A stretch of DNA of 64,000 nt from an uncultured Collinsella sp. (GTDB taxonomy: Bacteria; Actinomycetota; Coriobacteriia; Coriobacteriales; Coriobacteriaceae), in contig URZI01000004.1 in the NCBI GenBank assembly GCA_900552385.1, positions 1-64,000 of the forward strand, read 5' to 3'. The translations under genes were made by a program, and so were the position numbers. The notes below the pieces were generated by a model. That model had not been told where the DNA came from. It saw only the letters and a program-made list of their open reading frames with translations, and made no database searches. This document shows positions 27,956-35,689 of this stretch, in pieces; position 1 is the first letter of the stretch; every line of letters starts with the position of its first letter.

Positions 27956-29089
27956 ATGGCAGATGTCGACAACAGGAACCGTAACCGCAGGTCTAACCGA
28001 GCGGGTCAGCCCAATCCCAAGCGCGAGGCGCGTGCCAAGGCCGCCGAGCGCCATGTGGCGGCTGTGTCCGAGGCCTGCGCCAAGGACATCGAGCGTTCGC
28101 TTGCCGGCGTGCGCGAGTTCGATGGTATGCCTGCCGGTTTTGTCGCGGCGATGAAGGCCAAGGCCCAGAAGGCGGCGGTTGCTGAGGAGCAGGCTGCGGA
28201 GGTTGTGGAGGCTGACGCTGCCGAGGTAAAGGCTGCCGAGGTGGAGACTGCGGTCGAGTCCGAGGTGGCACCCGAGTTCATCGAGTCGGCCGACGAGGCT
28301 GAGTCCGCGCCCGCGGAGGAGGCTGCTCCGGTCCTGCCCCAGGTCACTGTGCTTGATGCCTCCGCCGCGCAGGCAATCCTCGATAACGGCCGCGGCTATG
28401 CGCAGTTCTGCGATATGGCCGTGCTTGCCTTTGCCTCGTTCACCAACCCTGGCGGTGGCTACATCCAGGGCTATCTGGGACAGGAGGCGACGCTCTGTGC
28501 TGATTCGTATCTGTACAACGTCCTCGATAAGCAGCGCAAGTGGTACGGCGAGAACCGTCGCCGCAACATCAACTGCGAGCTGTACCGCAATCGTGCGCTG
28601 GTGGTGCCCGCCGTGCGCTTCGACCGCAACCACGTGCACGCATACGCCGATGTGATTGTTGCCGCCGCGCCCAACGTCAAGCGTGCCCGCCAGGAGTACC
28701 GCGTGAGCGACGACGCCCTGTTGGATGCCCTGCGCGACCGTATCCGCTTTGTCCTTGCCATCTGCGATGAGCTGGGTCGCGAGAAGCTCGTGCTGGGCGC
28801 TTGGGGCTGCGACAACAACGGCTTTGACGCCGAGGCCGTGGCAGAGCTCTTCCGCGAGGAGCTCGCATCGGGCGACTTTAAGGTCAAGCAGGTGTTCTTT
28901 GCCGTGCCTTCTACGCGCTGGGATGAGGATTTTGCCAAGTTCGAGCACGTTCTGGCAAACTTCCCCGAGCGCAACGAGGAGTCCTATGCCCAGGTTGCCG
29001 CACGCGCTGCGGCCGCCCGTGCCGCCGAGCAGGCCCAGGCTGCCGCCGAGGACGACGAGGACGATGACGATTGGCGCAAGTACCTGTAA
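27956..29089 (+). CDS. PARG-like (TIGR02452/DUF2263-type) macrodomain protein with altered catalytic motif
   Basis: The 377-residue protein has a basic start, an Ala/Glu/Val-rich low-complexity region (about 60-135), and a domain from about residue 140 to 320 resembling bacterial poly(ADP-ribose) glycohydrolase-type macrodomains. Seen motifs are NPGGG (G166-168), GLGQEATLC-like GYLGQEATLC with Q176 and E177, DSYLYNVL, and LVLGAWGCDNNGFDAEAVAELF. The tail is acidic. Bacterial PARG uses GGG-x(6-8)-QEE; here the position of the last, catalytic Glu is Ala178. It may therefore bind ADP-ribose without cleaving it, or use another residue. Confidence 0.7.
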   Translation: MADVDNRNRNRRSNRAGQPNPKREARAKAAERHVAAVSEACAKDIERSLAGVREFDGMPAGFVAAMKAKAQKAAVAEEQAAEVVEADAAEVKAAEVETAVESEVAPEFIESADEAESAPAEEAAPVLPQVTVLDASAAQAILDNGRGYAQFCDMAVLAFASFTNPGGGYIQGYLGQEATLCADSYLYNVLDKQRKWYGENRRRNINCELYRNRALVVPAVRFDRNHVHAYADVIVAAAPNVKRARQEYRVSDDALLDALRDRIRFVLAICDELGREKLVLGAWGCDNNGFDAEAVAELFREELASGDFKVKQVFFAVPSTRWDEDFAKFEHVLANFPERNEESYAQVAARAAAARAAEQAQAAAEDDEDDDDWRKYL

Positions 29090-29114
29090 TCGGTACGTGC
29101 CGACAGATAGGTCG

Positions 29115-29147
29115 AGCCGGCGGGAGGGCTGCTCCCGTCGGCTTTTT
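29115..29147 (+). terminator. Terminator after the PARG-like gene
   Basis: AGCCGGCGGGAG (29115-29126) pairs with CTCCCGTCGGCT (29132-29143), followed by T. The SGNH gene downstream thus probably has its own promoter or depends on readthrough. Confidence 0.85.
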
Positions 29148-29166
29148 ACTAAAGGAAGGGCTTACG

Positions 29167-29826
29167 ATGAAAAACGTTCTGTGCTTTGGTGACAGCAATA
29201 CCTATGGCTATGATCCGGCTGGTATGCGCGATGGCACCGCGGTGCGCTATGCGCAGGATGTGCGCTGGTGCGGCGTGGCGCAGCGTGACCTGGGCGAGGG
29301 CTGGCATGTGATTGAGGAGGGGCTTAACGGCCGCACGACGGTGCGCGACGATATGTGCCATCTGGACACTAACCTCAACGGCATTCGCGCGCTTCCGATG
29401 CTGCTCGAGGCCCATAAGCCGCTGGACGCCATTGTGATCATGCTGGGCACCAACGACTGTAAGACGGTCTTTAACGTGACAGCTTCCGATATCGCCCGTG
29501 GCGCCATGGCACTGATTCGCGCCGTCCGCGCGTTTCCGTGGACCGACGCTGCGCCTTGTCCGCACATTCTGCTGATGGCTCCTATCAAGATCAAGCCGCA
29601 GATCGCCGATGTGTATATGACCGACTTTGACGAGCATTCCGTTGAGGCATCTGAACATTTTGGCGAGTACTATGCGCACGTGGCCGAGCAGTTTGGCTGC
29701 GACTTTTTGAATGCCGCCGAGTTTGCCGAGCCGGGCGATATCGACTATCTGCATATGATGCCCGAAAGCCATGAGAGCCTGGGCCACGCCGTGGCAACCA
29801 AGCTCCAGGACATGCTCGGTGAGTAG
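29167..29826 (+). CDS. SGNH/GDSL-family hydrolase
   Basis: This is a cytoplasmic GDSL-type esterase or arylesterase; the substrate is unknown. The 219-residue protein has block I FGDSNTYGYDP with the nucleophilic Ser, the block III GTNDCK, and a C-terminal ESLGHAVATKL region that supplies the His. There is no signal peptide. ATG 29167 follows AAAGGAAGGG. It resembles the lysophospholipase L1/acyl-CoA thioesterase-like group more than secreted lipases. Confidence 0.85.
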   Translation: MKNVLCFGDSNTYGYDPAGMRDGTAVRYAQDVRWCGVAQRDLGEGWHVIEEGLNGRTTVRDDMCHLDTNLNGIRALPMLLEAHKPLDAIVIMLGTNDCKTVFNVTASDIARGAMALIRAVRAFPWTDAAPCPHILLMAPIKIKPQIADVYMTDFDEHSVEASEHFGEYYAHVAEQFGCDFLNAAEFAEPGDIDYLHMMPESHESLGHAVATKLQDMLGE

Positions 29827-29835
29827 CGCGACCCC

Positions 29836-29867
29836 AAGCCACCACAAAGGTACCTTTGCGGTGGCTT
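29836..29867. terminator. 32-base near-perfect palindrome after the SGNH gene
   Basis: AAGCCACC followed by ACAAAGG-TACCTTTG and its complement gives a 32-base dyad with a single mismatch pair, starting 10 bases after the SGNH stop. A T-tract is weak, so it may act as a terminator or as part of the repeat-rich gap that follows. Confidence 0.6.
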
Positions 29868-29881
29868 GATTCGTCTGTTTG

Positions 29882-30097
29882 TCTTGATCTGTAACAGTTG
29901 TAAGGCCGAAAACGGGCTAGATGTTACAGATTGAGATTATTTAGGTCGATATCGGTCGTTTGTCTCGATCTGTAACATCTAGGGTCGATTTTGCCGAGTT
30001 ACTGTTACAGATCGAGATTGTCTTCTCAGCGGAATTTGAATATCTCGATCTGTAACAGGTGGGCCGAAAAATGGGCTCTAACTGTTACAGATCGAGA
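29882..30097. repeat. Array of six alternating 15-base inverted repeats at 40-base spacing (BIME-like)
   Basis: The unit TCTCGATCTGTAACA occurs at 29963-29977 and 30043-30057, with one variant at 29882-29896. Its complement TGTTACAGATCGAGA occurs at 30003-30017 and 30083-30097, with one variant at 29922-29936. Starts are 40, 41, 40, 40 and 40 bases apart, and orientation alternates strictly. Each pair encloses a 25-base loop. Loops 1 and 3 share GGCCGAAAA...GGGCT, and loop 2 carries a similar core in reverse, so this is three palindromic elements in alternating orientation. It lies between convergent genes and has no ORF. It is not a CRISPR, because repeats alternate and the spacers are related. 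Confidence 0.85.
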
Positions 30098-30108
30098 TGT
30101 TTGTGGGA

Positions 30109-30146
30109 GCCGCCGCAAAGATGTCTGTCGCCTTTGCGGCGGTTTT
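30109..30146 (+). terminator. Hairpin terminator at the end of the repeat gap
   Basis: GCCGCCGCAAAG (30109-30120) pairs with CTTTGCGGCGGT (30132-30143), followed by TTTT. It is oriented to stop plus-strand transcription before thiD. Confidence 0.75.
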
Positions 30147-30158
30147 GGGCTGCGAATC

Positions 30159-30989
30159 TTAATACTGCCACATGTGGTTGACGGGGCCGGAACCTTTGCC
30201 CATGTCAAAGCCGGCGGCGAGAGCGCCGGTTAGGTAGGCCTTGCCGGCGTTGATGGCGTCGGTAAGTTCCATGCCCTGTGCCAATGCGCAGGCGATGGCG
30301 GACGAGAGCGTGCAGCCAGTGCCGTGCGTGTTGCCGGTCTCGATGCGCTTGTGGCGGAACCACGTGGTGAGTGGATCGCCCAGGTGGTTGCCCTCGTCAT
30401 CGAGCGGCGCGGGCTCTGCTAGCACATCGTTTGCCTCGTTGACAAAATGCCCGCCCTTAACGAGAGACGCGCAGCCATAGCGGCGGGTGAGAAGCATGGC
30501 GGCATTTTGCTGCGTGCGCTCGGAATCGACCTCGTAATCGAGCAGCGCCATAGCCTCGGGAATGTTGGGCGTGATGACGGTTGCCAGCGGGAACAGGCGG
30601 CGGGTGAGTGCCTCAGAGGCATCCTCGGCAATGAGGCGAGCGCCCGAGGTGGCGACCATGACGGGGTCGACGACCACGTTCGTTGCGTTCCAGGCGCTCA
30701 AGCGGTCGGCGATGACTTCGATAATCTCGACAGAAGAAACCATGCCGATCTTGACGGCGCTCGGGCGGATGTCGTCAAAGACAGCGTCGATTTGCGCGGC
30801 TACGATATCTGGCGAGATATCCTGCACGGCGGTGACGCCCAGGGTGTTCTGTGCGGTGATGGCTGTAATGGCCGTCTCGGCATACAGACGGTGCGCCGTG
30901 ATGGTCTTGATGTCGGCCTGAATGCCGGCGCCACCGCTGGAATCGGATCCTGCGATGGATAGAACGGCGGGTACCTTGCTACGATCCAT
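30159..30989 (-). CDS. thiD: Hydroxymethylpyrimidine/phosphomethylpyrimidine kinase
   Basis: ThiD phosphorylates HMP and HMP-P to HMP-PP for thiamine synthesis. The 276-residue ribokinase-fold protein begins VPAVLSIAGSDSSGGAGIQADIKT, the ThiD N-terminal signature. It has the anion-hole motif ETGNTHGTGCTLSSAIA near the C-terminus. It lies downstream of thiC on the same strand with a 181-base gap containing a minus-strand TATAAT, so it may be partly independent of the riboswitch. Confidence 0.95.
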   Translation of the reverse strand: MDRSKVPAVLSIAGSDSSGGAGIQADIKTITAHRLYAETAITAITAQNTLGVTAVQDISPDIVAAQIDAVFDDIRPSAVKIGMVSSVEIIEVIADRLSAWNATNVVVDPVMVATSGARLIAEDASEALTRRLFPLATVITPNIPEAMALLDYEVDSERTQQNAAMLLTRRYGCASLVKGGHFVNEANDVLAEPAPLDDEGNHLGDPLTTWFRHKRIETGNTHGTGCTLSSAIACALAQGMELTDAINAGKAYLTGALAAGFDMGKGSGPVNHMWQY

Positions 30990-31170
30990 GTTCGCTCCCT
31001 TGTCCGGTCGGATTCAAATGGGTCTTTTACCCCGCATTATAAAGATGCCCGGGCCGGCTGTATTCCGAACCCGGGCGGGCGATGCAATCTTTACGCAAAT
31101 GCAAGCAAATGTTCACACGTCAACAATTGACAGGCACCAGCTCGCCGACAGAAGCGGCCGCGGCGACAGG

Positions 31171-32505
31171 CTAGTCCTCCATGCCGAGGTCGATCGTGGT
31201 GCCCTCGAAGATCTTGTTGACGGTGCGGACGGCGCACATCTTGCCACACATGGTGCAAGTGCCCTCGGTGGCGGCGGGGGACTCCTCGTAGCGCTTCTTG
31301 CCCGTAACCGGGTCGAGCGCGCACTTCCACATGGCGTCCCAGTCGAGCTTGCGGCGTGCCTGGCCCATCTTGTCGTCCATGTCGCGGGCGTGGGGCACCT
31401 TTTTGGCGATGTCGGCGGCGTGTGCGGCGATCTTGGTGGCCATGAGGCCGTCGAGCACATCCTGGGCGTTGGGCAGGCATAGGTGCTCTGCCGGTGTCAC
31501 GTAGCACAGGAAGTCGGCACCGGAGCTGGCGGAGATGGCGCCGCCGATGGCAGCGGTGATGTGGTCGTAACCCACGCCGATATCGGTCACCAGCGGCCCG
31601 AGCACATAGAACGGAGCATTGTGGCACAGGCGCTTCTGCAGTTTCATGTTGGCGGCGATCTCGTCGAGCGCCATGTGACCCGGGCCCTCGACCATGACCT
31701 GGACGCCGGCGGCCCAAGCGCGCTTGCACAGCTTGCCCAGCTCGATCATCTCAGCGGTCTCGGTGGCGTCGTTGGAGTCGTAGAGGCAGCCCGGGCGGCA
31801 GGAGTCGCCGAGCGAAATCGTCACGTCGTACTCGTGGCAAATCTCGAGCAACTCGTCGTAGAACTCATAGAACGGGTTCTCGTTATCGGTGACCTCCATC
31901 CAGCCAAACAGCAGTGAGCCGCCGCGGCTCACGATGTTCATCAGGCGGCCGGTCTCCTTAAAGGTCTTGGTGACCGACTTGTTGATGCCGCAGTGAATGG
32001 TAATAAAGTCCACGCCGTCCTCGGCATGCGCGCGCACGACTTCGAACAGGTCGTCCTTGGTGAGCTTGACCAGCGGCTTTTCCATGTAGCCGATGGCGTC
32101 GTACATGGGGACGGTGCCTACCATGAGCGGCGTCTCGTCGATGAGCTGCTGGCGGAACTGGCGCGTCTTGCCCGAGTTGGAGAGGTCCATGATGGCGTCG
32201 GCGCCAAAGTCCTCGGCGATCTTAACCTTCTTCCATTCCTCGGCGGCATCGGCCTTGTCGCCCGAGATGCCCAAGTTCACGTTGACCTTGGTGGACAGGC
32301 CTTCACCGACGCCAAAGGCGCGCATGCCCTTTTTGATGTGCACAATATTGGCGGGAATGGCGATGCGGCCGTCGGCCACGCGCTCGCGGATGTACTCGGG
32401 GTCGCGATGCTCGCGCTCGGCGACTTCCTTCATCTGCGGCGTGATCTGCCCGGCACGGGCGAAGTCGATTTGCGTGACGAGCTTGGGCTCGGTCTGTGTG
32501 CTCAT
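31171..32505 (-). CDS. thiC: Phosphomethylpyrimidine synthase ThiC
   Basis: ThiC is a radical-SAM enzyme that rearranges AIR to HMP-P. The 444-residue protein has NLGISGDKADAAEEWKK, SLGDSCRPGC, VMVEGPGHMALDEI and YVTPAEHLCLP segments, and the C-terminal cluster motif CTMCGKMC (CX2CX4-type ligands). It is the shorter form, without the long N-terminal domain of plant and E. coli ThiC. ATG 32505 follows GGGAGC; an upstream start at 32529 falls in the riboswitch. Expression should be controlled by the TPP riboswitch immediately upstream. Confidence 0.96.
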   Translation of the reverse strand: MSTQTEPKLVTQIDFARAGQITPQMKEVAEREHRDPEYIRERVADGRIAIPANIVHIKKGMRAFGVGEGLSTKVNVNLGISGDKADAAEEWKKVKIAEDFGADAIMDLSNSGKTRQFRQQLIDETPLMVGTVPMYDAIGYMEKPLVKLTKDDLFEVVRAHAEDGVDFITIHCGINKSVTKTFKETGRLMNIVSRGGSLLFGWMEVTDNENPFYEFYDELLEICHEYDVTISLGDSCRPGCLYDSNDATETAEMIELGKLCKRAWAAGVQVMVEGPGHMALDEIAANMKLQKRLCHNAPFYVLGPLVTDIGVGYDHITAAIGGAISASSGADFLCYVTPAEHLCLPNAQDVLDGLMATKIAAHAADIAKKVPHARDMDDKMGQARRKLDWDAMWKCALDPVTGKKRYEESPAATEGTCTMCGKMCAVRTVNKIFEGTTIDLGMED

Positions 32506-32514
32506 TGGCACGGC

Positions 32515-32606
32515 TCCCTTCGTTGGCATTACCCATATCAGGTTTGCGGGTCAGGGCGGGCGCGCCCAATCTCAGCCTGCCGTCTTGTCCTGCAAGCTCC
32601 CCGTTA
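32515..32606 (-). ncRNA. TPP riboswitch (THI element) upstream of thiC
   Basis: Read on the minus strand, the leader contains CGGGGAGC, then GGCTGAGATTGGG, then ACCCGCAAACCTGATATGGG and TAATGCC. These are the consensus pyrimidine- and pyrophosphate-sensor blocks of the TPP riboswitch in correct order. The final segment overlaps the region just before the thiC ribosome-binding site, so control is probably at translation initiation. Confidence 0.93.
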
Positions 32607-32675
32607 TGTCATGGGCTCAAGTATAGCCTGAATGGGTACGATTGGGCCAACGAGCGTGCCTGTGGGGAGGCGAAC

Positions 32676-33191
32676 ATGGAAGACAAGCATCTATATCGAG
32701 AGACGCAATGGGATGTATCGGCCGAGGAAAGCCGTGCGCACCATGGCCTTGTCGCGATTGGCTTTGCGGTGCTTGCCGTGTTGGTGATTGCCTTTTGTAT
32801 TTGGACGTTTGGCGGTCGCGGCGGCGCTGCCTGGGAGTTTGAGGCCGACGATGCCCTGCCGATCATGACGGTGAAGGTCGCTGGCGGTAACACGGTGGCC
32901 GCGCCGGGCGACTATTGGTATCCGCGCGACGAGTTTGTGCAGCTGCAGTTGAGCGGCGGGTCTATTCCGGGTGAAGAAATCGAACGCGTGACGTTTGATT
33001 CGGCGCTCAAAACACTCATGGTGAAGCTCAAAGATCAGGGCGATGTGCCCACGACCATGGATATCGCTCTGACGGAGTGGCGTTTGGAACCTCCGTCGGG
33101 TGTTACGGTATCCGACGTAGAGCACGTTAAGATTACCTACCAAGATGGCTCGACAAGCGAGATTGCAAAGGCCGATGGCTTGGCGGAGTAA
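32676..33191 (+). CDS. Single-pass membrane protein of unknown function
   Basis: The 171-residue product is not recognised. It has about 28 polar residues, a membrane helix at roughly residues 30-52 (VAIGFAVLAVLVIAFCIWTF), and an extracytoplasmic domain of about 115 residues that looks beta-rich. The start follows GGAGG. It lies divergent from thiC and convergent with yaaA; neither neighbour suggests a function. Confidence 0.65.
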   Translation: MEDKHLYRETQWDVSAEESRAHHGLVAIGFAVLAVLVIAFCIWTFGGRGGAAWEFEADDALPIMTVKVAGGNTVAAPGDYWYPRDEFVQLQLSGGSIPGEEIERVTFDSALKTLMVKLKDQGDVPTTMDIALTEWRLEPPSGVTVSDVEHVKITYQDGSTSEIAKADGLAE

Positions 33192-33214
33192 CGGGGTGTT
33201 TGGAAACGGCGGGC

Positions 33215-34024
33215 CTATTGTGCCTGCGCGTTCATGAAAACCAGGGTGTTTTTGTCTGAAAGCTCGGGGATGTGACGATAGCCGATGTTGAATGCGGTAA
33301 GTTCGCTTGCATCCTCGAGCTTGTTTTCTGCCATCCAGCGCACCATGGAGCCGCGTGCCTTTTTGCTGGCGGTCGAGCGCTGGATGGGCTTGCCGTTGCG
33401 GACGCCTTCGCCAAAGAGGCATGTGACGACCGCGACATCGGTGGTGAGGCGGGGCAGAACGGCTTTGGCGTATTCCGCGCTGGCGAGGTTGACGATCGTA
33501 GCGTTGGAGTCTGCCGGAGCGATAGCCCGTGCGAGCTTGTCGCCCCAAAATGCGTAGAGGTCTCGGGCACCGTCGACGACAAGCTTCGCGCCCATCTCCA
33601 GCCGATACGGTTCAACGGCATGGAAGGGGCGTACGCATCCGTAGAGTCCCGAGAGGATCCAGAGATGGTTTTGCAGCCAGTCGAGCTGCGCGGCATCCAT
33701 GACCTCGGGCGCCATGCTTTGGTATTGGATGCCGTGGTAGGACATGACGGCGGGGGAGAGGTGGCGAGCGATGACGGAGTCGGCGAGGTCGGCTTCGCGC
33801 AAGACGGGTGCAAATTCGTGGAGTGTGTCCATGCACGATGCGAGCAACTTGTCGCTCGCGTTCCAAAGAGCCTGCAGACCGCCCGCGCCATCTATGCTCT
33901 CGATACTCAGGAGCGCCTGATGGAGTCGGGCCGTTTGATGCGCAAAAGGCGGTATGCCATGAACGCTAAAGGTGTCTTGGGTAACCCGCATCTGTTTGGC
34001 GGGCGAAATGATGACCTGTAGCAT
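33215..34024 (-). CDS. yaaA: YaaA family peroxide-stress protein (DUF328)
   Basis: YaaA lowers free iron during peroxide stress in E. coli and is a DNA-binding helical protein. The 269-residue protein begins VIISPAKQM, the diagnostic family start. It also has YHGIQYQSM and the WGDKLARAI and LASAEYAKAV segments. Length is close to E. coli YaaA (258). The gene appears monocistronic. Confidence 0.92.
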   Translation of the reverse strand: MLQVIISPAKQMRVTQDTFSVHGIPPFAHQTARLHQALLSIESIDGAGGLQALWNASDKLLASCMDTLHEFAPVLREADLADSVIARHLSPAVMSYHGIQYQSMAPEVMDAAQLDWLQNHLWILSGLYGCVRPFHAVEPYRLEMGAKLVVDGARDLYAFWGDKLARAIAPADSNATIVNLASAEYAKAVLPRLTTDVAVVTCLFGEGVRNGKPIQRSTASKKARGSMVRWMAENKLEDASELTAFNIGYRHIPELSDKNTLVFMNAQAQ

Positions 34025-34045
34025 GGAATCTTCCTCCCGCTAAAA

Positions 34046-34112
34046 AGTTGCGGTGGAATACGGTCTGTTTTGGCCGTTTATGGGCCAGTTTAGTCTGTAT
34101 TTCACCGCAACT
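34046..34112. repeat. Intergenic palindrome with AGTTGCGGTG termini (copy 1)
   Basis: Arms at 34046-34075 and 34083-34112 pair over about 30 bases with a few mismatches, and the ends are AGTTGCGGTG and CACCGCAACT. It sits between the minus-strand genes for YaaA and the aminopeptidase. The same termini and inner AATA / CTGTTT bases recur in the palindrome at 54931-54997, so the two form a repeat family. Confidence 0.8.
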
Positions 34113-34125
34113 GATGAAGGGTGGA

Positions 34126-35523
34126 TTAGGCACGCTCGAGGAAGGCTTTGTAGCCGCGGTAGGCCTCGTAGATGTCGGCCTTGTTGGCGACCTCCCACAG
34201 GGCGTGCATGGACAGGACGGCAACGCCGGAGTCGATGACGTTCATGCCGTACTTGGCCATGATGTAGGCGATGGTGCCGCCGCCACCAGCGTTGACGCGG
34301 CCGAGCTCGCAGGTCTGGAAGTCCACGCCGGCCTCGTCCATGATGTCGCGGACGAGGGCCACGTACTCGGCGTCGGCGTCGTTAGAGCCGCCCTTGCCGC
34401 GGCTGCCCGTGTACTTGTTAAAGCACAGGCCGCGACCCATAAAGGCTGCGTTCTTGGTCTCGAACTTGCCGGCATAGCCCGGGTCGAAGCCGGCGGACAC
34501 GTCGGAGGAGAGCATGCGGCTGCGGGCGAGCGCGCGGCGCAGAGCCAGCGGGCTGTCCTCGCCGGCGAGCATCATGATCTCGGCGACGGTGTTCTCGAAG
34601 AAGCGACTCGTCATGCCGGTGGCACCCACGGAACCGATCTCCTCCTTGTCGACGATGAGCGTGATGCTCGTGCGCTCCACGTTGGTGACGTTGATCTGGG
34701 CGAGCATGGAGGGGTAGGCACAGACGCGGTCGTCATGGCCATAGCCCAGAATCATGGAGCGGTCGAGGCCCATGTCGCGGGCGGGGCCGGCGGGCACGAC
34801 CTCGATCTCGGCGGAGAGGAAGTCCTCCTCCTCGACGTCGTACTGCTCCTTGAGGATATCCAGGAACATCTGCTTGACGGGCTCCTTGGGGGCGTCCTTG
34901 TCGTCCTCATCGAACTTGACGGGGCGGCCGCCCACGATCACGTCGAGAATCTCGGCATCGACGGCGTCCTTGGCAGGCTTGGACATCTGCTCGCTCGAGA
35001 GGTGGATCAGCAGGTCGGAGATGGTAAAGACCGGGTCGTCCGCCTTGTCGCCGATATTGATGTCGACGGTGGTGCCGTCCTTTTTGCAGATGACGCCCAC
35101 GAGTGCGAGCGGGGAGGCCACCCAGTGGTAGCTCTTGACGCCACCGTAGTAGTGCGTGTCGAGGTAGGCCATGTCGCCGGCCTCGAAGGCGGGGTTCTGC
35201 TTAAGGTCTAGGCGCGGCGAGTCCACGTGGGCGCCCAGGATGTTAAAGCCCTGCTCGAGCGGGGCGTTGCCCAGGTTGACGAGCATGAGGTCCTTGCCGT
35301 GATTGGCGGCGTACACCTTGTCGCCTGCCTTGAGCTCGCGGCCTTCGGCGATCACGGTCTCCAGGTCGACGTATCCCGCCTCCTCGGCCATCTTGATGCC
35401 GGTCTTGACGCACAGGCGCTCGGTCTTGTTCTCGCTCAAAAACTGCTTATAGCCGCGGCAAAGCTCCTCGAGCTCCTCGACTTGCTGTGGCGTGTACTTT
35501 TTCCATGCGCAGGGACGCTCCAT
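34126..35523 (-). CDS. M18 family metallo-aminopeptidase
   Basis: M18 enzymes remove N-terminal acidic or neutral residues using two zinc or cobalt ions. The 465-residue protein has metal and active-site motifs in order: GAHVDSPRLDLK (His and Asp), DKEEIGSVG (catalytic Glu pair), SSDVSAGFDPGY (Asp), and VLSMHALWE near the C-terminus (final His). The start at 35523 is chosen for AAAGGAG upstream on the minus strand; a longer frame to 35922 would overlap polA and is rejected. No signal peptide. Confidence 0.9.
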   Translation of the reverse strand: MERPCAWKKYTPQQVEELEELCRGYKQFLSENKTERLCVKTGIKMAEEAGYVDLETVIAEGRELKAGDKVYAANHGKDLMLVNLGNAPLEQGFNILGAHVDSPRLDLKQNPAFEAGDMAYLDTHYYGGVKSYHWVASPLALVGVICKKDGTTVDINIGDKADDPVFTISDLLIHLSSEQMSKPAKDAVDAEILDVIVGGRPVKFDEDDKDAPKEPVKQMFLDILKEQYDVEEEDFLSAEIEVVPAGPARDMGLDRSMILGYGHDDRVCAYPSMLAQINVTNVERTSITLIVDKEEIGSVGATGMTSRFFENTVAEIMMLAGEDSPLALRRALARSRMLSSDVSAGFDPGYAGKFETKNAAFMGRGLCFNKYTGSRGKGGSNDADAEYVALVRDIMDEAGVDFQTCELGRVNAGGGGTIAYIMAKYGMNVIDSGVAVLSMHALWEVANKADIYEAYRGYKAFLERA

Positions 35524-35689
35524 GACGCAGGCTCCTTTCGGATCGATCGTGCTGGTTGATGTACCGTGAGCCATCGTATCACGCGCGGGCTCACGGTGGC
35601 GGGGGAGCTTGATGTGAGGTGGCCGCGGGGCGGGGAGCGTGTAAACTGGAGTGAGCAAACCGTGCCCAGCCCAAAGCGAGGTATTTAAT

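Noticed and set aside
29882..30097. Possible CRISPR array
   Set aside because: The repeats alternate in orientation and the intervening 25-base segments resemble each other; no cas gene is in the window.
34048..35211. 387-residue plus-strand ORF opposite the aminopeptidase
   Set aside because: Composition (Val/His/Gly/Asp repeats) is that of a reverse-complement shadow; the M18 motifs are on the minus strand.
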